Origin: G963664115 sp965263045
GTDB taxonomy: Bacteria; Acidobacteriota; Terriglobia; 20CM-2-55-15
Assembly: GCA_965263045.1 (NCBI GenBank)
Contig: CBDHGK010000041.1
Location: 5,270,001-5,334,000 of the forward strand
Length of the DNA: 64,000 nucleotides
Direction of reading: 5' to 3'
Positions 34,903-44,340 of this stretch are shown here, piece by piece (the stretch's first letter is position 1; each line of letters begins with the position of its first letter). The translations under genes and the position numbers were made by a program. The notes under the pieces were generated by a model. It was not told the DNA's origin. It saw nothing but the letters and a program-made list of their open reading frames with translations, and ran no database searches.

Positions 34903-35406
34903 ATGAGGTATGAGGGCCCTGTTTTGAAGGCCGCTGAAGGAACGGACGTTCTTCGGGCCAAGCCAGCAGAGGGCGCAGTGGTGCCGGATTTGGATGGCCT
35001 GACGACGGGTTCCAATGCGGGGGTTCCCCTGCTCCCGGAAGCAGTCCGGGATTTCTACGTCACCGATACGGCTGGCTATTCGCAGACGCTGGCCGACTAC
35101 TCGGGATCGATCATCGTCCTGGGTGTTTTCGACGCGTCCGGACATGACACGTTCGAACAGGCATACACCGCCTACGGTACGGACGCCCGCTTCAGCTTTG
35201 TCGGCGTGTCTTTGAATTCGGACATACGTCCAGGAAACATTACGTTTCCTTTGATGTCCAACCGCGGTTTCTCGCTGCTTGGGACACCGGCCGGAGCATT
35301 CACGATCGTGGGGCCGGATGGGGCGCTACTACGACGCGGACTGTTCGATGTGGATTCGCTGGCCGACGTTCTGCAGGCCAGTCTTGAGGAGTTGGGAGCC
35401 CGCTAG
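34903..35406 (+). CDS. Thioredoxin-fold protein without active-site cysteines
   Basis: 168 residues from ATG 34903, 22 nt after the anti-sigma stop; an open frame from 34798 overlaps the anti-sigma gene. It contains no cysteine. The core reads YSQTLADYSGSIIVLGVFDA SGHD, then DARFSFVGVSLNSDIRPGNI and LLGTPAGAFTIVGPDGALLR RGLF, ending DVLQASLEELGAR. This is the AhpC/TlpA order (strand, helix carrying the lost CxxC, cis-Pro-like GTPAGAF loop, Gly-rich hairpin, last helix). I infer a non-redox binding or sensing role tied to the sigma/anti-sigma pair. There is no signal peptide. Confidence 0.65.
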   Translation: MRYEGPVLKAAEGTDVLRAKPAEGAVVPDLDGLTTGSNAGVPLLPEAVRDFYVTDTAGYSQTLADYSGSIIVLGVFDASGHDTFEQAYTAYGTDARFSFVGVSLNSDIRPGNITFPLMSNRGFSLLGTPAGAFTIVGPDGALLRRGLFDVDSLADVLQASLEELGAR

Positions 35407-35606
35407 TCCCAAAACAAGCGCATAACCAGTGGACAAACGGCCGGTTCACGGCCGTAAAATTGGAGGCATAAGCTCCCGTTCCCAGATCGCTTTTTCCAGG
35501 TATGCGGTTCGTGTTGTATCTGTTTCAGTTGCCGCCTCGCCGTGTCTGTTTGAAGGGTTGAAAGAAACCGGGACCTCGACCGCCCGGGCTCAGATCCATG
35601 ATCGGG

Positions 35607-37139
35607 TCAGCATCGCAGAGGTTGACGCAACACATCCACGGCACGAAACAAGACTGGCAACCACGGGTTCCAGGCCATCAGCCGGAAGACGATGCGCCGA
35701 CCAGTACGCACGAGCTGGCAAGGCACGAGCATGAAGGCGTTCAGGAACGTTTTGAACTCCATGCGTAGCACGGTCTGCTTCTCGGCCTGATACTTCTGGC
35801 CCCAACGTCCGGTTTCGGGCAGCAATAACGCAAACCACGCCTTCAGTGTCCAGGCCAGTGAGGCCATCACCATGTAGGCCCAGTTGCTGGTCTGATCCCC
35901 GACCGGCATCCCCAAGGCGTGTACGCCGTTCTTGAGCTGCTCAATAAGATTCTCTTGATTGCACCGTTGATTCGCACGCATCACGATCTGGTCCGCAGGA
36001 TCCGCACGGTTGGTAATGTAGAAGAAGTACCGGATGTCGTCGAACAACACCTGCTCCCCTTTGGCCACCGACAGATTCTTTCGCACCACAACGACGCGGT
36101 AGTCCCGATCGCAGGCTCCGGGCCGATACGCAAACTCGGCCACATCCTCGCCCCGCAAGCGGATATTCTCAAAGTCACGCTCCCGAACGATCCGTTCCTT
36201 GACCTTGTCGGGACGCTGGCGGGGTTGGCTGGCTACCTCGTACTTGGCGGGACGTTCCAGGCGCGCCCAGCAGTCCGGCTCCAATTGGTCGGCCCGGGCC
36301 ACCAGGTTTTTCATCGCGTCGATGCCGAAGATGAAGCCCACGCCCTGGTCGTCCCATCCATCCAAATACCGGGTCTGGCTGAAGTCGGTGTCCCCGCGCA
36401 GCAGGATCTGATCGAACCCCGCACGCTGGCACAACGCGATTGCCTGATCGAACCGTTTGGCCGCTCCCTCATGCGAGGGCCGGTTGCCGCTCCGGTTCAC
36501 CAGGTATAACGGTTCGGCCGTGTTCGCCAGCGAAATCAACAGTGGGTGATAACCCCATGTCCCGTCGTAGGCCACGTCCATCCCGTCTTTGCATTCTCCG
36601 GTGGTTGGGGCCAATGTCCCGTCCGCCTCCAGAACCGCTTCCTCGAAAAACGCATCGGGCTGCTGGCGCCAGACTTTCAGCCGCACTTTATTGAACGTGT
36701 CCATCAGCGACTCCACGTCGTCTTCCTCAAATCGCCGGCAGAAGTCTCCCGCCGTGGTCGGATCCGGAATCCGCTGTGCTCCCAACGCGTCCAGATACAC
36801 TTCGTCATTGCGCCGCAGTTCGATATCTTCCATACACGTGCCCCCACTCAACGCGTTGTAGGCGATGTTCAACACGTGATCCGATTCCTGGTAGGGCAGA
36901 TGCCGCTTCAGCACATGCACGTCCTTGTCGATGGCTTCGATCAGTCCGGTCCGCCGCGCCACCTGATGCATCATTCCGATGCCGCCCACCGACAGACCCC
37001 TCATCCGGTCTCCCATCTCGTACCGGATGTTGCGCGCCGACAGCATCGGCTTCGCCTGATCTTTCCAATTCCGATCCCCAAGCCGACGCTCAATTCGCCG
37101 CTTGCGGTTCCTCATGTTCTTGCGCGTATAATCGTTCAT
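35607..37139 (-). CDS. IS1380-family transposase (first type)
   Basis: 510 residues from ATG 37139, with AGGAGG 9 nt upstream; an open frame begins at 37187. Motifs in order: YNALSGGTCMEDIELRRNDE, PDPTTAGDFCRRFE, EAVLEADGTLAPTTGECKDG (catalytic Asp), QILLRGDTDFSQTRYLDGWD (second Asp) and ANQRCNQENLIEQLKNGVHA (catalytic Glu). It is only distantly related to the pair of IS1380 copies at 41.8 and 44.8 kb. No stops or shifts are seen. I could not fix its inverted repeats. The 200 bp between 35407 and 35606 are without a recognisable gene. Confidence 0.93.
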   Translation of the reverse strand: MNDYTRKNMRNRKRRIERRLGDRNWKDQAKPMLSARNIRYEMGDRMRGLSVGGIGMMHQVARRTGLIEAIDKDVHVLKRHLPYQESDHVLNIAYNALSGGTCMEDIELRRNDEVYLDALGAQRIPDPTTAGDFCRRFEEDDVESLMDTFNKVRLKVWRQQPDAFFEEAVLEADGTLAPTTGECKDGMDVAYDGTWGYHPLLISLANTAEPLYLVNRSGNRPSHEGAAKRFDQAIALCQRAGFDQILLRGDTDFSQTRYLDGWDDQGVGFIFGIDAMKNLVARADQLEPDCWARLERPAKYEVASQPRQRPDKVKERIVRERDFENIRLRGEDVAEFAYRPGACDRDYRVVVVRKNLSVAKGEQVLFDDIRYFFYITNRADPADQIVMRANQRCNQENLIEQLKNGVHALGMPVGDQTSNWAYMVMASLAWTLKAWFALLLPETGRWGQKYQAEKQTVLRMEFKTFLNAFMLVPCQLVRTGRRIVFRLMAWNPWLPVLFRAVDVLRQPLRC

Positions 37140-37394
37140 CTGAAATGCCTCCTTCTCCAAAGAATCTGTCCAAGGTTTTTTTCGCACGGAGAGGGGGCAT
37201 TTCGGGTACTTCGGCGGTTATTCCACTTTCAATTCCTCATCAATCACGCTTGTTCAGGGGCTAGTGTAGCCCGCCACAAATAATGTACTCGTCTGAGTCG
37301 CCCTATGTATAACGCAGGCAAGGCCCAGAGCAAGCCCGAAAAGTTACGATCCGTTGGGCGGGCCTATCGGTATGCGCCTCATTCGTCTGGCGGT

Positions 37395-37729
37395 GCCTCA
37401 TGAGCCCGGCCATGGTCCGTTTCCACATCCCGCTCATCGAACCGGACATGCGGTTTTCCCGCATCCGGCTCTCGGACAAGGGGCTACGCTTTTGCCCACG
37501 GGAAGTTGCGCGTTCGGCTTTCCAGGCGGATCAGTCCCAACCTCTGATAGAGATACTCGTCGGGATACTGCATCACACCCGGGCGGCTCTGTCCGTGATG
37601 TTTCCGGCGCAACCCCTGACGCAGCCGATACCGCGCGTGCTGATCCACCGTGCGGCAGGCTGAGCTTACGGGTCCCAGACAGAAGTAGTTGGACCAACCC
37701 GCGCGCTTCCGATTCAGAGCGTGAACCAT
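37395..37729 (-). mobile_element. Group II intron 3' remnant with maturase tail
   Basis: On the minus strand, 37729-37484 encodes the end of an intron maturase: LNRKRAGWSNYFCLGPVSSA, RYRLRQGLRRKHHGQSRPGV, PDEYLYQRLGLIRLESRTRN FPWAKA. It is followed by the RNA segment GAGAGCCGGATGCGGGAAAA, CCGCATGTCCGGTTCGATGA, typical of the region just after the ORF in bacterial group II introns. The 5' part is replaced by an IS110 fragment. It is a different piece of intron from that at 18934-19480. Confidence 0.75.
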
Positions 37730-37737
37730 CTCCGATG

Positions 37738-38487
37738 AACGTTCAGATCCATCGTGCGGTCACGGATCTGACCCGCCGCACCGGTATGGCGGTCGTGCGT
37801 GCCATTGTTGCCGGAGAGCGGGACCCGATTCGACTCGCAGCGCTGCGCCCCGGGCGGTGTCAGAAATCCGGGACCGAATTCGCCGAGTACCTCACCGGCA
37901 ACCGGCGCGGTGAACATCTGTTCAGTCTGGCGTCCGCGCTCCATCTCTACGATGCGATTCAGGAGAGGATCGCATCCTACGAGGCGCGCCTTCTCGGCAA
38001 ACTCCACGCCCTCGAACCGGACCCACGCCGGGACCCGTCGATCCCCGAACATCCGAATCCTGCCAAAGAGAAGGCCATTCGCAATCGTGGTGAACAGAAG
38101 GCCCGCACCACGCTATGGCGCTTCGGCGGGGCCGACCTGACCCGGATCGATGGGATCCGCACCGGCGCCACGCAGGTCATCCTCACCGAGGCGGGCCTGG
38201 ACCTCACGTGCTTGCCATCCGGGAACCACTGCGTGAGCTGGCGCTGCCTTTCGCCGCACGGCCCGGCACACAGGGGCGGCGGCCGCCGTCTTTGCCATCG
38301 CCCGCAAACTCGCGGCCCGGGTCTGACGTATGCTCCGTTACGGTCAGGATTACGTCGATATCGGCGAGCCGGCCTGCGAGGCCCCGGCCCAGCGCCGCCG
38401 CCTCGCCAGCCTCAATGCGGCGGCTCAATCCCTCGGCTATGCGCTCATCGAAAGGGAGGCCGCATCGGTTCGGTATCAGGTAATTAA
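37738..38487 (+). pseudogene. IS110-family transposase C-terminal half, frameshifted
   Basis: MNVQIHRAVTDLTRRTGMAV VRAIVAGERDPIRLAALRPG RCQKS is the central helix region of an IS110 transposase, and LTRIDGIRTGATQVILTEAG is the start of its transposase_20 domain. After SGNHCVSWRC the frame breaks; the proper end (MLRYGQDYVDIGEPACEA, LNAAAQSLGYALIE) appears in another frame from 38330. The DEDD N-terminus is missing. It is unrelated in detail to the intact IS110 at 23339. Confidence 0.8.
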
Positions 38488-38568
38488 AATCAACGTCCTA
38501 CAGCCAGGTTTCAGGTCGGCAATAATGATCCGAGTGAGTTGGCGGGGTCCACGCCGAACCGGCAAGAA

Positions 38569-39278
38569 TCAGAACTGAAACTGAAGGCTGGCCTCAATCT
38601 GGTCGGTGTCGATCGGTGCCCCCCGGCTGGAGCGAAAGCGATAGCCAAGCTGGAACTCCACGCGCTGGGAGACCCGGGCCGAGAGGCTCCCATGATCTGA
38701 TAGGCAAACCGGAAATCCTCGTATGCGACTGTGGTGCTGAGAGCTTCAGCGGGAATCTCGATGATGGGAACGCCGCTGGGTCCGGGTCCGTTCTCAATGG
38801 TGAGGGTGGAGGTGAAGGCCCCATCATGGAAGAAGGTTCCCAGACCGAACCCGGCATAGGGACTCACGCTCCATCTGGGATAGCGGTAGTAGACATTGCC
38901 CATGAGAGACTGGGTCTTGAGTTCTCCGTCGATTTCGATGGTGGTGGCGAGGAGTTCGAAGCCTTCAGAACCCGCGAAACCCCCAAGAGCGAGATCCTGG
39001 GAGAGGTTTTCAGTGGGGGCGCCGATGCCGGCTTTCTGGTATCCCCATTCCATCTCGGTCGAAAAGCCCTCTGTGAAGGCCGCTGTAAAACCGGCCCCAG
39101 CTTTAAAACTAGCCCCCGCACCGCCGGAGTCCGGCCGGCCATTCGGTTCGTATGGGAAAACGGCGGATCCCGAAAGATCGAGGTAGAACTGACCGTATTC
39201 GGCAGTCTCCTGCGCGCTCAGAGGACTATAGAGGGAGAAGATGGTAAGCAGGACGAGAAAATATCGCGGGCGGTTCAT
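38569..39278 (-). pseudogene. Outer-membrane beta-barrel protein with one frameshift
   Basis: ATG 39278, signal peptide MNRPRYFLVLLTIFSLYSPL SAQ. Alternating strands typical of OmpA-like eight-stranded barrels follow: AGFTAAFTEGFSTEMEWGYQ, SLMGNVYYRYPRWSVSPYAG FGLGTFFH, and DFRFAYQIMG. At about 38690 the frame is lost in a short G-run; the natural end, SARVSQRVEFQLGYRFRSSR, then ASLQFQF with the terminal Phe beta-signal, is in the next frame and stops at 38569. One base change would restore a 235-residue porin-like barrel. A sequencing or assembly error at the G-run is possible. Confidence 0.75.
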
Positions 39279-39389
39279 TGGTGCAATCCTCTTTCCACCT
39301 TGCGTACGAGCCGTGGTCGATTGCAGCGCGCTTCGGCGATCGAATGTGTGTCCGTCATCGTTCCACCCATAATGTGGCCGAACATGGGC

Positions 39390-39515
39390 CGTGTGGCATG
39401 GATCATTCCGAAGAATCTCTTATGCTTGGTTTTTCCAACGCTGAGGATGGTTCAAACACCTCCTCGGCTCAACGCTGCCCGGCGGCAGCCGTTCGATAAG
39501 GCGCGGCCGCCGGGC
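39390..39515 (+). pseudogene. IS5-family left-end scrap
   Basis: The frame VAWIIPKNLLCLVF and PPRLNAARRQPFDKAR lines up with VAWIIPKDALSSCF and PHKFNAARRHKFDKAQ of the IS5 element at 24447-25120, with recognisable DNA likeness. Only about 120 bp remain. Confidence 0.5.
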
Positions 39516-39562
39516 AGATTCCAGGACCGGACTGGTCTGAAGCTAAAGCCATACGGGTCTTT

Positions 39563-39846
39563 ATGACAACAGTATCGATTGCTGAGTTGAAGGCGAATCT
39601 CTCGCGCCATGTTCGCGAGGTCCGCCGGGGAGGCGCGGTTCAGATCCTCGGCCGCGCCACGCCGGTAGCCAGGCTTGTCCCGGTCGCTGCGGAGGACAAC
39701 CGGGGAGTGTCCCGGAACGGCTGATCAGCCAAGGCCGGCTGAGGCCCGGCCCGGCCAGCGTTGCCATTATTCTGGGCGAGCCATTGCTGGGGCTTCCGGT
39801 GAGCATTGCAGAGGCGTTGGCCGCGGACCGGAATGACCGGCTGTGA
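39563..39846 (+). pseudogene. Phd/YefM-type antitoxin with frameshift
   Basis: ATG 39563 opens MTTVSIAELKANLSRHVREV RRGGAVQILGRATPVARLVP V, a standard Phd/YefM start. The frame stops after 53 codons (SRNG). One base earlier, the alternative frame continues RERLISQGRLRPGPASVAII LGEPLLGLPVSIAEALAADR NDRL and ends at 39846, overlapping the toxin GTG (GTGA). The single shift removes the toxin-neutralising half. Confidence 0.8.
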
Positions 39847-40130
39847 GGTATTGGGACGCTTCCGCGATGGTGCCGCAGGCCGTTGCTGAATCTGCAAGCA
39901 GCTTGGTGCGTGAGTGGTTGGCCGAAGACGAAGCACATCTTTCGCTAAATCTTCCCCGTGCGTGGTGTCCTCGCCCTCGATCTCCGCGCTCATATCAGTC
40001 CAGTCAGCTGGGACAGCGCCGTGCGCCACGGGGAGTGCAAGCTCCGGCCAGAGCCTGAACTCTACCGTATACGGTGACACGTTTCTGCTGGGCTACCCGC
40101 CCGCGCGCTTTCAAATCGTCGCAACTCGCT
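39843..40130 (+). pseudogene. VapC-type PIN-domain toxin, decayed
   Basis: GTG 39843 gives RYWDASAMVPQAVAESASSL VREWLAEDEAHLSLNLPRAW, the first strand (WDASA, with the catalytic Asp) and helix of a PIN toxin. The frame then dissolves into Arg/Ser-rich nonsense, and no conserved second acidic cluster is found. An IS1182-family element begins at 40171. With both genes broken, this TA pair is dead. Confidence 0.65.
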
Positions 40131-40170
40131 CATCTATTGATGCTTTACGGATTGGCGGGGCTAACATGGA

Positions 40171-41727
40171 CTAGGAGCCTGCGCCGTAGGAAGTGAATGA
40201 GATAATTGTGTCGCAGTTAGGAGGAGATTGCGATGCCGACGACGTTTCGCCCGTACCAGCCGGATCAGGGGTTGCTGCTGCCGCCGGATATGCGGGATTG
40301 GTTGGCGGAGGGGCACTTGGCGCACCATGTGAGCGATCTGGTGGACGGATTGGACTTGACGGCGTTTTACGCGCCTTACGAGGGGGACGGTCGTCGCAAG
40401 TCGCCGTATGAGCCGCGGATGATGGTGAAGGTGATGATCTACGGGTACGCGACGGGGGTGTTTTCCTCCCGAGGGCTGGCGCGGAAGCTGGAGGAGGACG
40501 TAGCATTTCGGGTGTTGGCGGCGGGGAATTTCCCGAGCCATCGGACGATTTGCGAGTTTCGCCGCCGTCATTTAGCGGATTTCAAGACGCTGTTTGTGGA
40601 GGTGGTGCGTCTGGCGCGCGAGACCGGCGTTGCGAACTTCGGCAAGTTGTCGATCGACGGGACGAAGGTTCGAGCCAACGCCAGCAAGCGCAAGGCGATG
40701 AGTTACGGTCGGATGCTGGAGGAGGAGCGGCGTCTGGAGGGCGAGATCGAAGCGTTGCTGTCGCGCGCGCGGGAGACCGACGCGGCGGAGGACGCGCGTT
40801 TCGGGGAGGCGTATCGCGGCGATGAGTTACCCGAGGAGTTACGCCGCCGGGAGGATCGGCTGGCGGCGATTCGGGCGGCCAGGGCGCGATTGGAGGCCAG
40901 GCAACGGGAGGCCGACGAAGCGCAGGGACGCGAGCCCGGTTCGAAGCGCAACCGGAAGGGCGGGCGGCCATACAAGCGGGAATACGGCGAGCCGGCCGAG
41001 AAGGCGCAGGACAACTTCACGGATCCCGAAAGCAGGATCATGAAGACCTCATCGGAGGGTTTTCAGCAGTGCTACAACGCGCAGGTGGCGGTGGAGGGAG
41101 AGAAGCAGTTGATCGTCGCCACCGAGGTGTCGTCGAACGCCAGCGACCAGGGTCGACTGGTCCCGCTGGTGGACGAGGTGGAGGCCACCCATGGGGAACG
41201 GCCGGAGACGGTGCTGGCGGATGCGGGCTACTGCAACGAGGACGACCTTGAGGCGCTGGAGGCGCGCGGCGTGGACGGCTATGTGGCCTTGGGCCGGGAG
41301 GGCCGGCGCGCGGTCGCGGTGGACGCGGCCAGGCATCCGGCGAAGGCCCGCATGGCCGAGAAGCTGGCGACCTCGGCGGGACGGGTGCAGTACGCCCAAC
41401 GCAAATGGCTGTCGGAGGCGCCCAACGGGTGGATCAAGGAGGTGCTCGGTTTCCGCCGATTCAGCCTGCGCGGCCTGAACAAGGTCCAGGGCGAGTGGAA
41501 CTTGGTGTGTCTGGCGTTGAACGTCAAGCGGATGCAGGGGCTTCAGGCAGCCTGATGACAGGGATACCGCCCGCAAATCAGGCCGAACGAGGCTCGATTC
41601 AAGCACCCGTGGCGCACCCATCGGCGCCTCGTCGTCCAAAACGCCCATTCCCCGGTCACCGATACCGATTGATCGCCATCTCGCGTAATTCGCCGAGTCG
41701 AAAATCATCCTACGGCGCAGGCTCCTA
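40171..41727 (+). mobile_element. IS1182-family insertion sequence
   Basis: 1,557 bp counting CTAG at both ends. The inverted repeats are GAGCCTGCGCCGTAGGA on the left and the same sequence inverted at the right (TCCTACGGCGCAGGCTC). CTAG at each side is probably the target duplication. The right-hand CTAG also bears the next insertion (IS1380). The MITE at 20759 has the same ends. Confidence 0.9.
40233..41555 (+). CDS. IS1182-family transposase
   Basis: 440 residues. MPTTFRPYQPDQGLLLPPDM and WLAEGHLAHHVSDLVDGLDL are the family's DUF772-type N-terminus. A helical middle with RRREDRLAAIRAARARLEAR follows. The DDE core is LSIDGTKVRANASKRKA (first Asp), ETVLADAGYCNEDDL (second Asp) and the C-terminal SEAPNGWIKEVLGFRRFSLR GLNKVQGEW (Glu). 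AGGAG upstream of ATG 40233. It appears intact and could also mobilise the MITE. Confidence 0.95.
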   Translation: MPTTFRPYQPDQGLLLPPDMRDWLAEGHLAHHVSDLVDGLDLTAFYAPYEGDGRRKSPYEPRMMVKVMIYGYATGVFSSRGLARKLEEDVAFRVLAAGNFPSHRTICEFRRRHLADFKTLFVEVVRLARETGVANFGKLSIDGTKVRANASKRKAMSYGRMLEEERRLEGEIEALLSRARETDAAEDARFGEAYRGDELPEELRRREDRLAAIRAARARLEARQREADEAQGREPGSKRNRKGGRPYKREYGEPAEKAQDNFTDPESRIMKTSSEGFQQCYNAQVAVEGEKQLIVATEVSSNASDQGRLVPLVDEVEATHGERPETVLADAGYCNEDDLEALEARGVDGYVALGREGRRAVAVDAARHPAKARMAEKLATSAGRVQYAQRKWLSEAPNGWIKEVLGFRRFSLRGLNKVQGEWNLVCLALNVKRMQGLQAA

Positions 41728-43464
41728 GCCCGCATAAATCACCAGATGGACCAGAAAAGGCCGCCCTGTTTGGCATAAAGCGTTTGTCGAAGACGTTTTA
41801 GCAACCAAACAAAGGCGGCCCTTATGACGACAGAGTGTAACCAAACGACGTTCGAATTTCACGGACTTAATCAACGAAAAGTGAAGGCTCGATTCGACGG
41901 AGGGAAGATCACATCCGACGCGGGTGTCCTGCTGTTGAGGGAAGTCGAAAAACGAACCGGACTGGTCGGGGGACTTGCCGAATGTTTCGCCGATCATCGG
42001 GACCCGCGATTGATCGAGCACACGGTGAAGGAATTGATTGGGCAACGGGTGTATGGCCTGTGTCTGGGATATGAAGACCTGAACGATCACGACCAACTAC
42101 GCACCGATCCGATGCTCGCCGTGGCCATCGATAAGGCCGATCCGCTGGGAGGCAACCGGCGGCAAGCCAGCGACCGGGGAAAGGCGCTGGCGGGCAAGTG
42201 CACGCTGAATCGGCTGGAGTTGACCGGTGCCGAAGTGGGGGCGGAGGAACGATACAAGAAAATTGCGATGGATGCCGACCAGATTGACCGCTGGATGGTC
42301 GATGCATTCATCGCAGCCTATGAATCGGCGCCTGAAGAAATCATTCTGGACCTCGATGCCACCGACGATCCGATCCACGGGCAACAGGAGGGACGATTCT
42401 TTCATGGCTATTACGGCAACTACTGTTATTTGCCGTTGTATATCTTCTCGGGTGAGCATCTGCTGTGCGCCCGATTGCGACGCTCCAACATCGATGGCGC
42501 GGCCGGATCGGTTGAGGAGCTGACCCGCATCATCGGACAGATCCGGAAGAGCTGGCCGGATGTGTCGATCATCGTCCGTGGCGACTCGGGTTTTTGCAGA
42601 GATGATTTATTGACCTGGTGTGAATCCCATCAGGTGGATTACGTGGTGGGATTGGCCAAGAACGAGCGACTCCAGGAGGTCATCGCTGAATCCATGGCTC
42701 AGGCGAAATCGGAGTTTGAATCCACCGGTAAATCGGCACGGATATTTAAGGACTTCCGCTATCGCACACGAGACAGTTGGAGCCAGCAACGGCGCGTCGT
42801 GGGCAAGGCCGAGGTTCTGGCCAAGGGCGCCAATCCCCGATTCATCGTCACCTCCCTCACACCGCAACGTTGGGAGGCCCGTGCGCTATATGAAGATCTC
42901 TACTGTGCGCGCGGCGACATGGAGAACCGGATCAAAGAGCAACAACTGGATCTGTTTGCCGACCGCACCAGCGCGGCCACCATGCGCGCCAATCAACTCC
43001 GACTGTATCTGTCTTCGGCCGCCTACATGATCATGCAGGCCCTGCGTCGACTCGGGCTCCAGGGCACCGAACTGGCGCGCGCTCAATGCGGCACGATCCG
43101 GCTGAAGCTGCTCAAGATCGGTGCCCGCATCCGGTTCACGGTCCGAAACGTCTGGGTGTCGATGGCTGAAGCCTGTCCTTACGCCGAGGTCTATGCCGCC
43201 GTTGTCCGCAACCTACAAACAATGCCACTGCGATGCTGACACCGACGCTGCGGCTTCGTCCCTGAAATCGATTCGCTTACCCAGTCCGAGCCGAGGTGTG
43301 TCTGATCGCGATCGTCAACGCTCTATTGAGCACGAAAATCCGCTTCTCACATCGCCAAAAACTCGTCAATTCACCCTGAGACGCTCCCCCCACACCATCT
43401 CGCGCCCACCCAGGGTTCTTTTACGCAAAATCGCAATCACGCGTCGATTGGTGATCTATGCGGG
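41728..43464 (+). mobile_element. IS1380-family element, copy 1
   Basis: 1,737 bp. Ends CCCGCATAAATCACCA (left) and, inverted, CCCGCATAGATCACCA (right). CTAG flanks both sides (41724-41727 and 43465-43468). It is inserted exactly at the right edge of the IS1182 element. The last 225 bp after the transposase are non-coding. Confidence 0.92.
41824..43239 (+). CDS. IS1380-family transposase, copy 1
   Basis: 471 residues. KVKARFDGGKITSDAGVLLL REVEKRTGL is the family N-terminus. The DDE residues fall in EIILDLDATDDPIHGQQEGR, VSIIVRGDSGFCRDDLLTWC and YCARGDMENRIKEQQLDLFA DRTSA. It is intact and about 95% identical to copy 2 at 44820, so both have moved recently. An AT-rich leader with a Shine-Dalgarno (AAAGGCGG) precedes ATG 41824. 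Confidence 0.95.
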   Translation: MTTECNQTTFEFHGLNQRKVKARFDGGKITSDAGVLLLREVEKRTGLVGGLAECFADHRDPRLIEHTVKELIGQRVYGLCLGYEDLNDHDQLRTDPMLAVAIDKADPLGGNRRQASDRGKALAGKCTLNRLELTGAEVGAEERYKKIAMDADQIDRWMVDAFIAAYESAPEEIILDLDATDDPIHGQQEGRFFHGYYGNYCYLPLYIFSGEHLLCARLRRSNIDGAAGSVEELTRIIGQIRKSWPDVSIIVRGDSGFCRDDLLTWCESHQVDYVVGLAKNERLQEVIAESMAQAKSEFESTGKSARIFKDFRYRTRDSWSQQRRVVGKAEVLAKGANPRFIVTSLTPQRWEARALYEDLYCARGDMENRIKEQQLDLFADRTSAATMRANQLRLYLSSAAYMIMQALRRLGLQGTELARAQCGTIRLKLLKIGARIRFTVRNVWVSMAEACPYAEVYAAVVRNLQTMPLRC

Positions 43465-43500
43465 CTAGGTGTCGTTCTTGCATTTGGAGTTTCGCCGCCG

Positions 43501-43950
43501 ATGGCGCAGAGCAATCCCGTTTTCGTACCGCTGCCCAACCGCGCCAAATCAATGTACTACACGCCAGACAATAACCCGTCGCCGCGGGTGGGCGTGCTGA
43601 CGGTCCACCGCACGGGGAACAAATTTACCGCTATGGAATGCAGCGAGTTGTCCCGGCGCGGCATCGCGGTCCTTTGCCTGAATACGCGGTTTGAGAACAA
43701 CGAGGCAAAGGTGGACTTCGAGAAGATCCCGCTCGACATCAAGTCGGGCATGGAGTATCTCAAGGAGCAGGGCGTGTCCACGATCCTTCTATGGGGACAT
43801 AGCGGTGGTGGCGCGACGACATCACTCTATCAGGCCGTAGCAGAAGGGGGCCTGTCCTTTTGCCAGGCACCGAACAAGGCGACACAGTGCGACGACAGCC
43901 TGGCCGGCTTGCCACCGACGGTCTGTTTCGAGTGGGCGGGCAACGTCTAA
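43501..43950 (+). pseudogene. Alpha/beta hydrolase, interrupted fragment
   Basis: 149 residues from ATG 43501. VGVLTVHRTGNKFTAMECSE and LSRRGIAVLCLNTRF are the first strands, and ILLWGHSGGGATTSLYQAVA contains the nucleophile elbow GHSGG (Ser near residue 100). It ends TVCFEWAGNV, before the acid and base residues, so it is about half length. In frame upstream, VVLAFGVSPPMAQS looks like the end of a signal peptide whose start was cut off by the IS1182/IS1380 insertion. 43951-44134 holds no gene. Confidence 0.6.
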
Positions 43951-44290
43951 GGTCGGTTTTTCATCGAATGTTGCGAGCGCGGTCTTTAACTGCGTGGGCC
44001 GCGGTAACCGCAGCCTGATCTTCTGTTCACTCGACCTCGTCCTGACCTGGCCTCGTAAACTTGACAGTGCCGTCTTGTCTGCACCGACTAGTCTTGAGAG
44101 GTAGCGCGGCTGACGAGGTTGCCATAAACTTCAAGCGGATAAGCGATTTAAGCAGGGTCCGGCACCTATTGCGGCGCGGACAGTGTCGTCCTATGGGCGT
44201 TGAACTAAATCCGCTTCGCGGATAGATCCAGAATGCTGCGTTGAAGATCCTGTCGATTATTGAAATTCGCGTTCTCGATGCGTTCGTTTC

Positions 44291-44339
44291 AGTATCTCTT
44301 CCGGGGAAAGTCATCACCCTTTCCCCGGAAGGAGATACT
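44291..44339 (+). promoter_or_regulatory. Hairpin covering the Shine-Dalgarno of the recombinase gene
   Basis: AGTATCTC-TTCCGGGGAAAG pairs with CTTTCCCCGGAAG-GAGATACT across an 8-nt loop (TCATCACC). The stem is 20 bp with one bulged base. The 3' arm contains the AAGGAG Shine-Dalgarno of ATG 44341, so the folded mRNA would hide it. The second copy of this region (18241-18426) keeps only the 5' arm. Confidence 0.6.
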
Positions 44340-44340
44340 G

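Noticed and set aside
35919..37283. Long plus-strand frames opposite the IS1380 transposase (196 and 245 codons)
   Set aside because: They are antisense to an intact transposase with clear DDE motifs.
37354..37737. Plus-strand N-terminus of the IS110 pseudogene frame
   Set aside because: The opposite strand of this stretch encodes the group II intron maturase tail, which explains it better.
44291..44339. Integron attC-like recombination site
   Set aside because: The hairpin lacks attC core sites (RYYYAAC/GTTRRRY), and the adjacent recombinase is of the IS91-associated type, not IntI.
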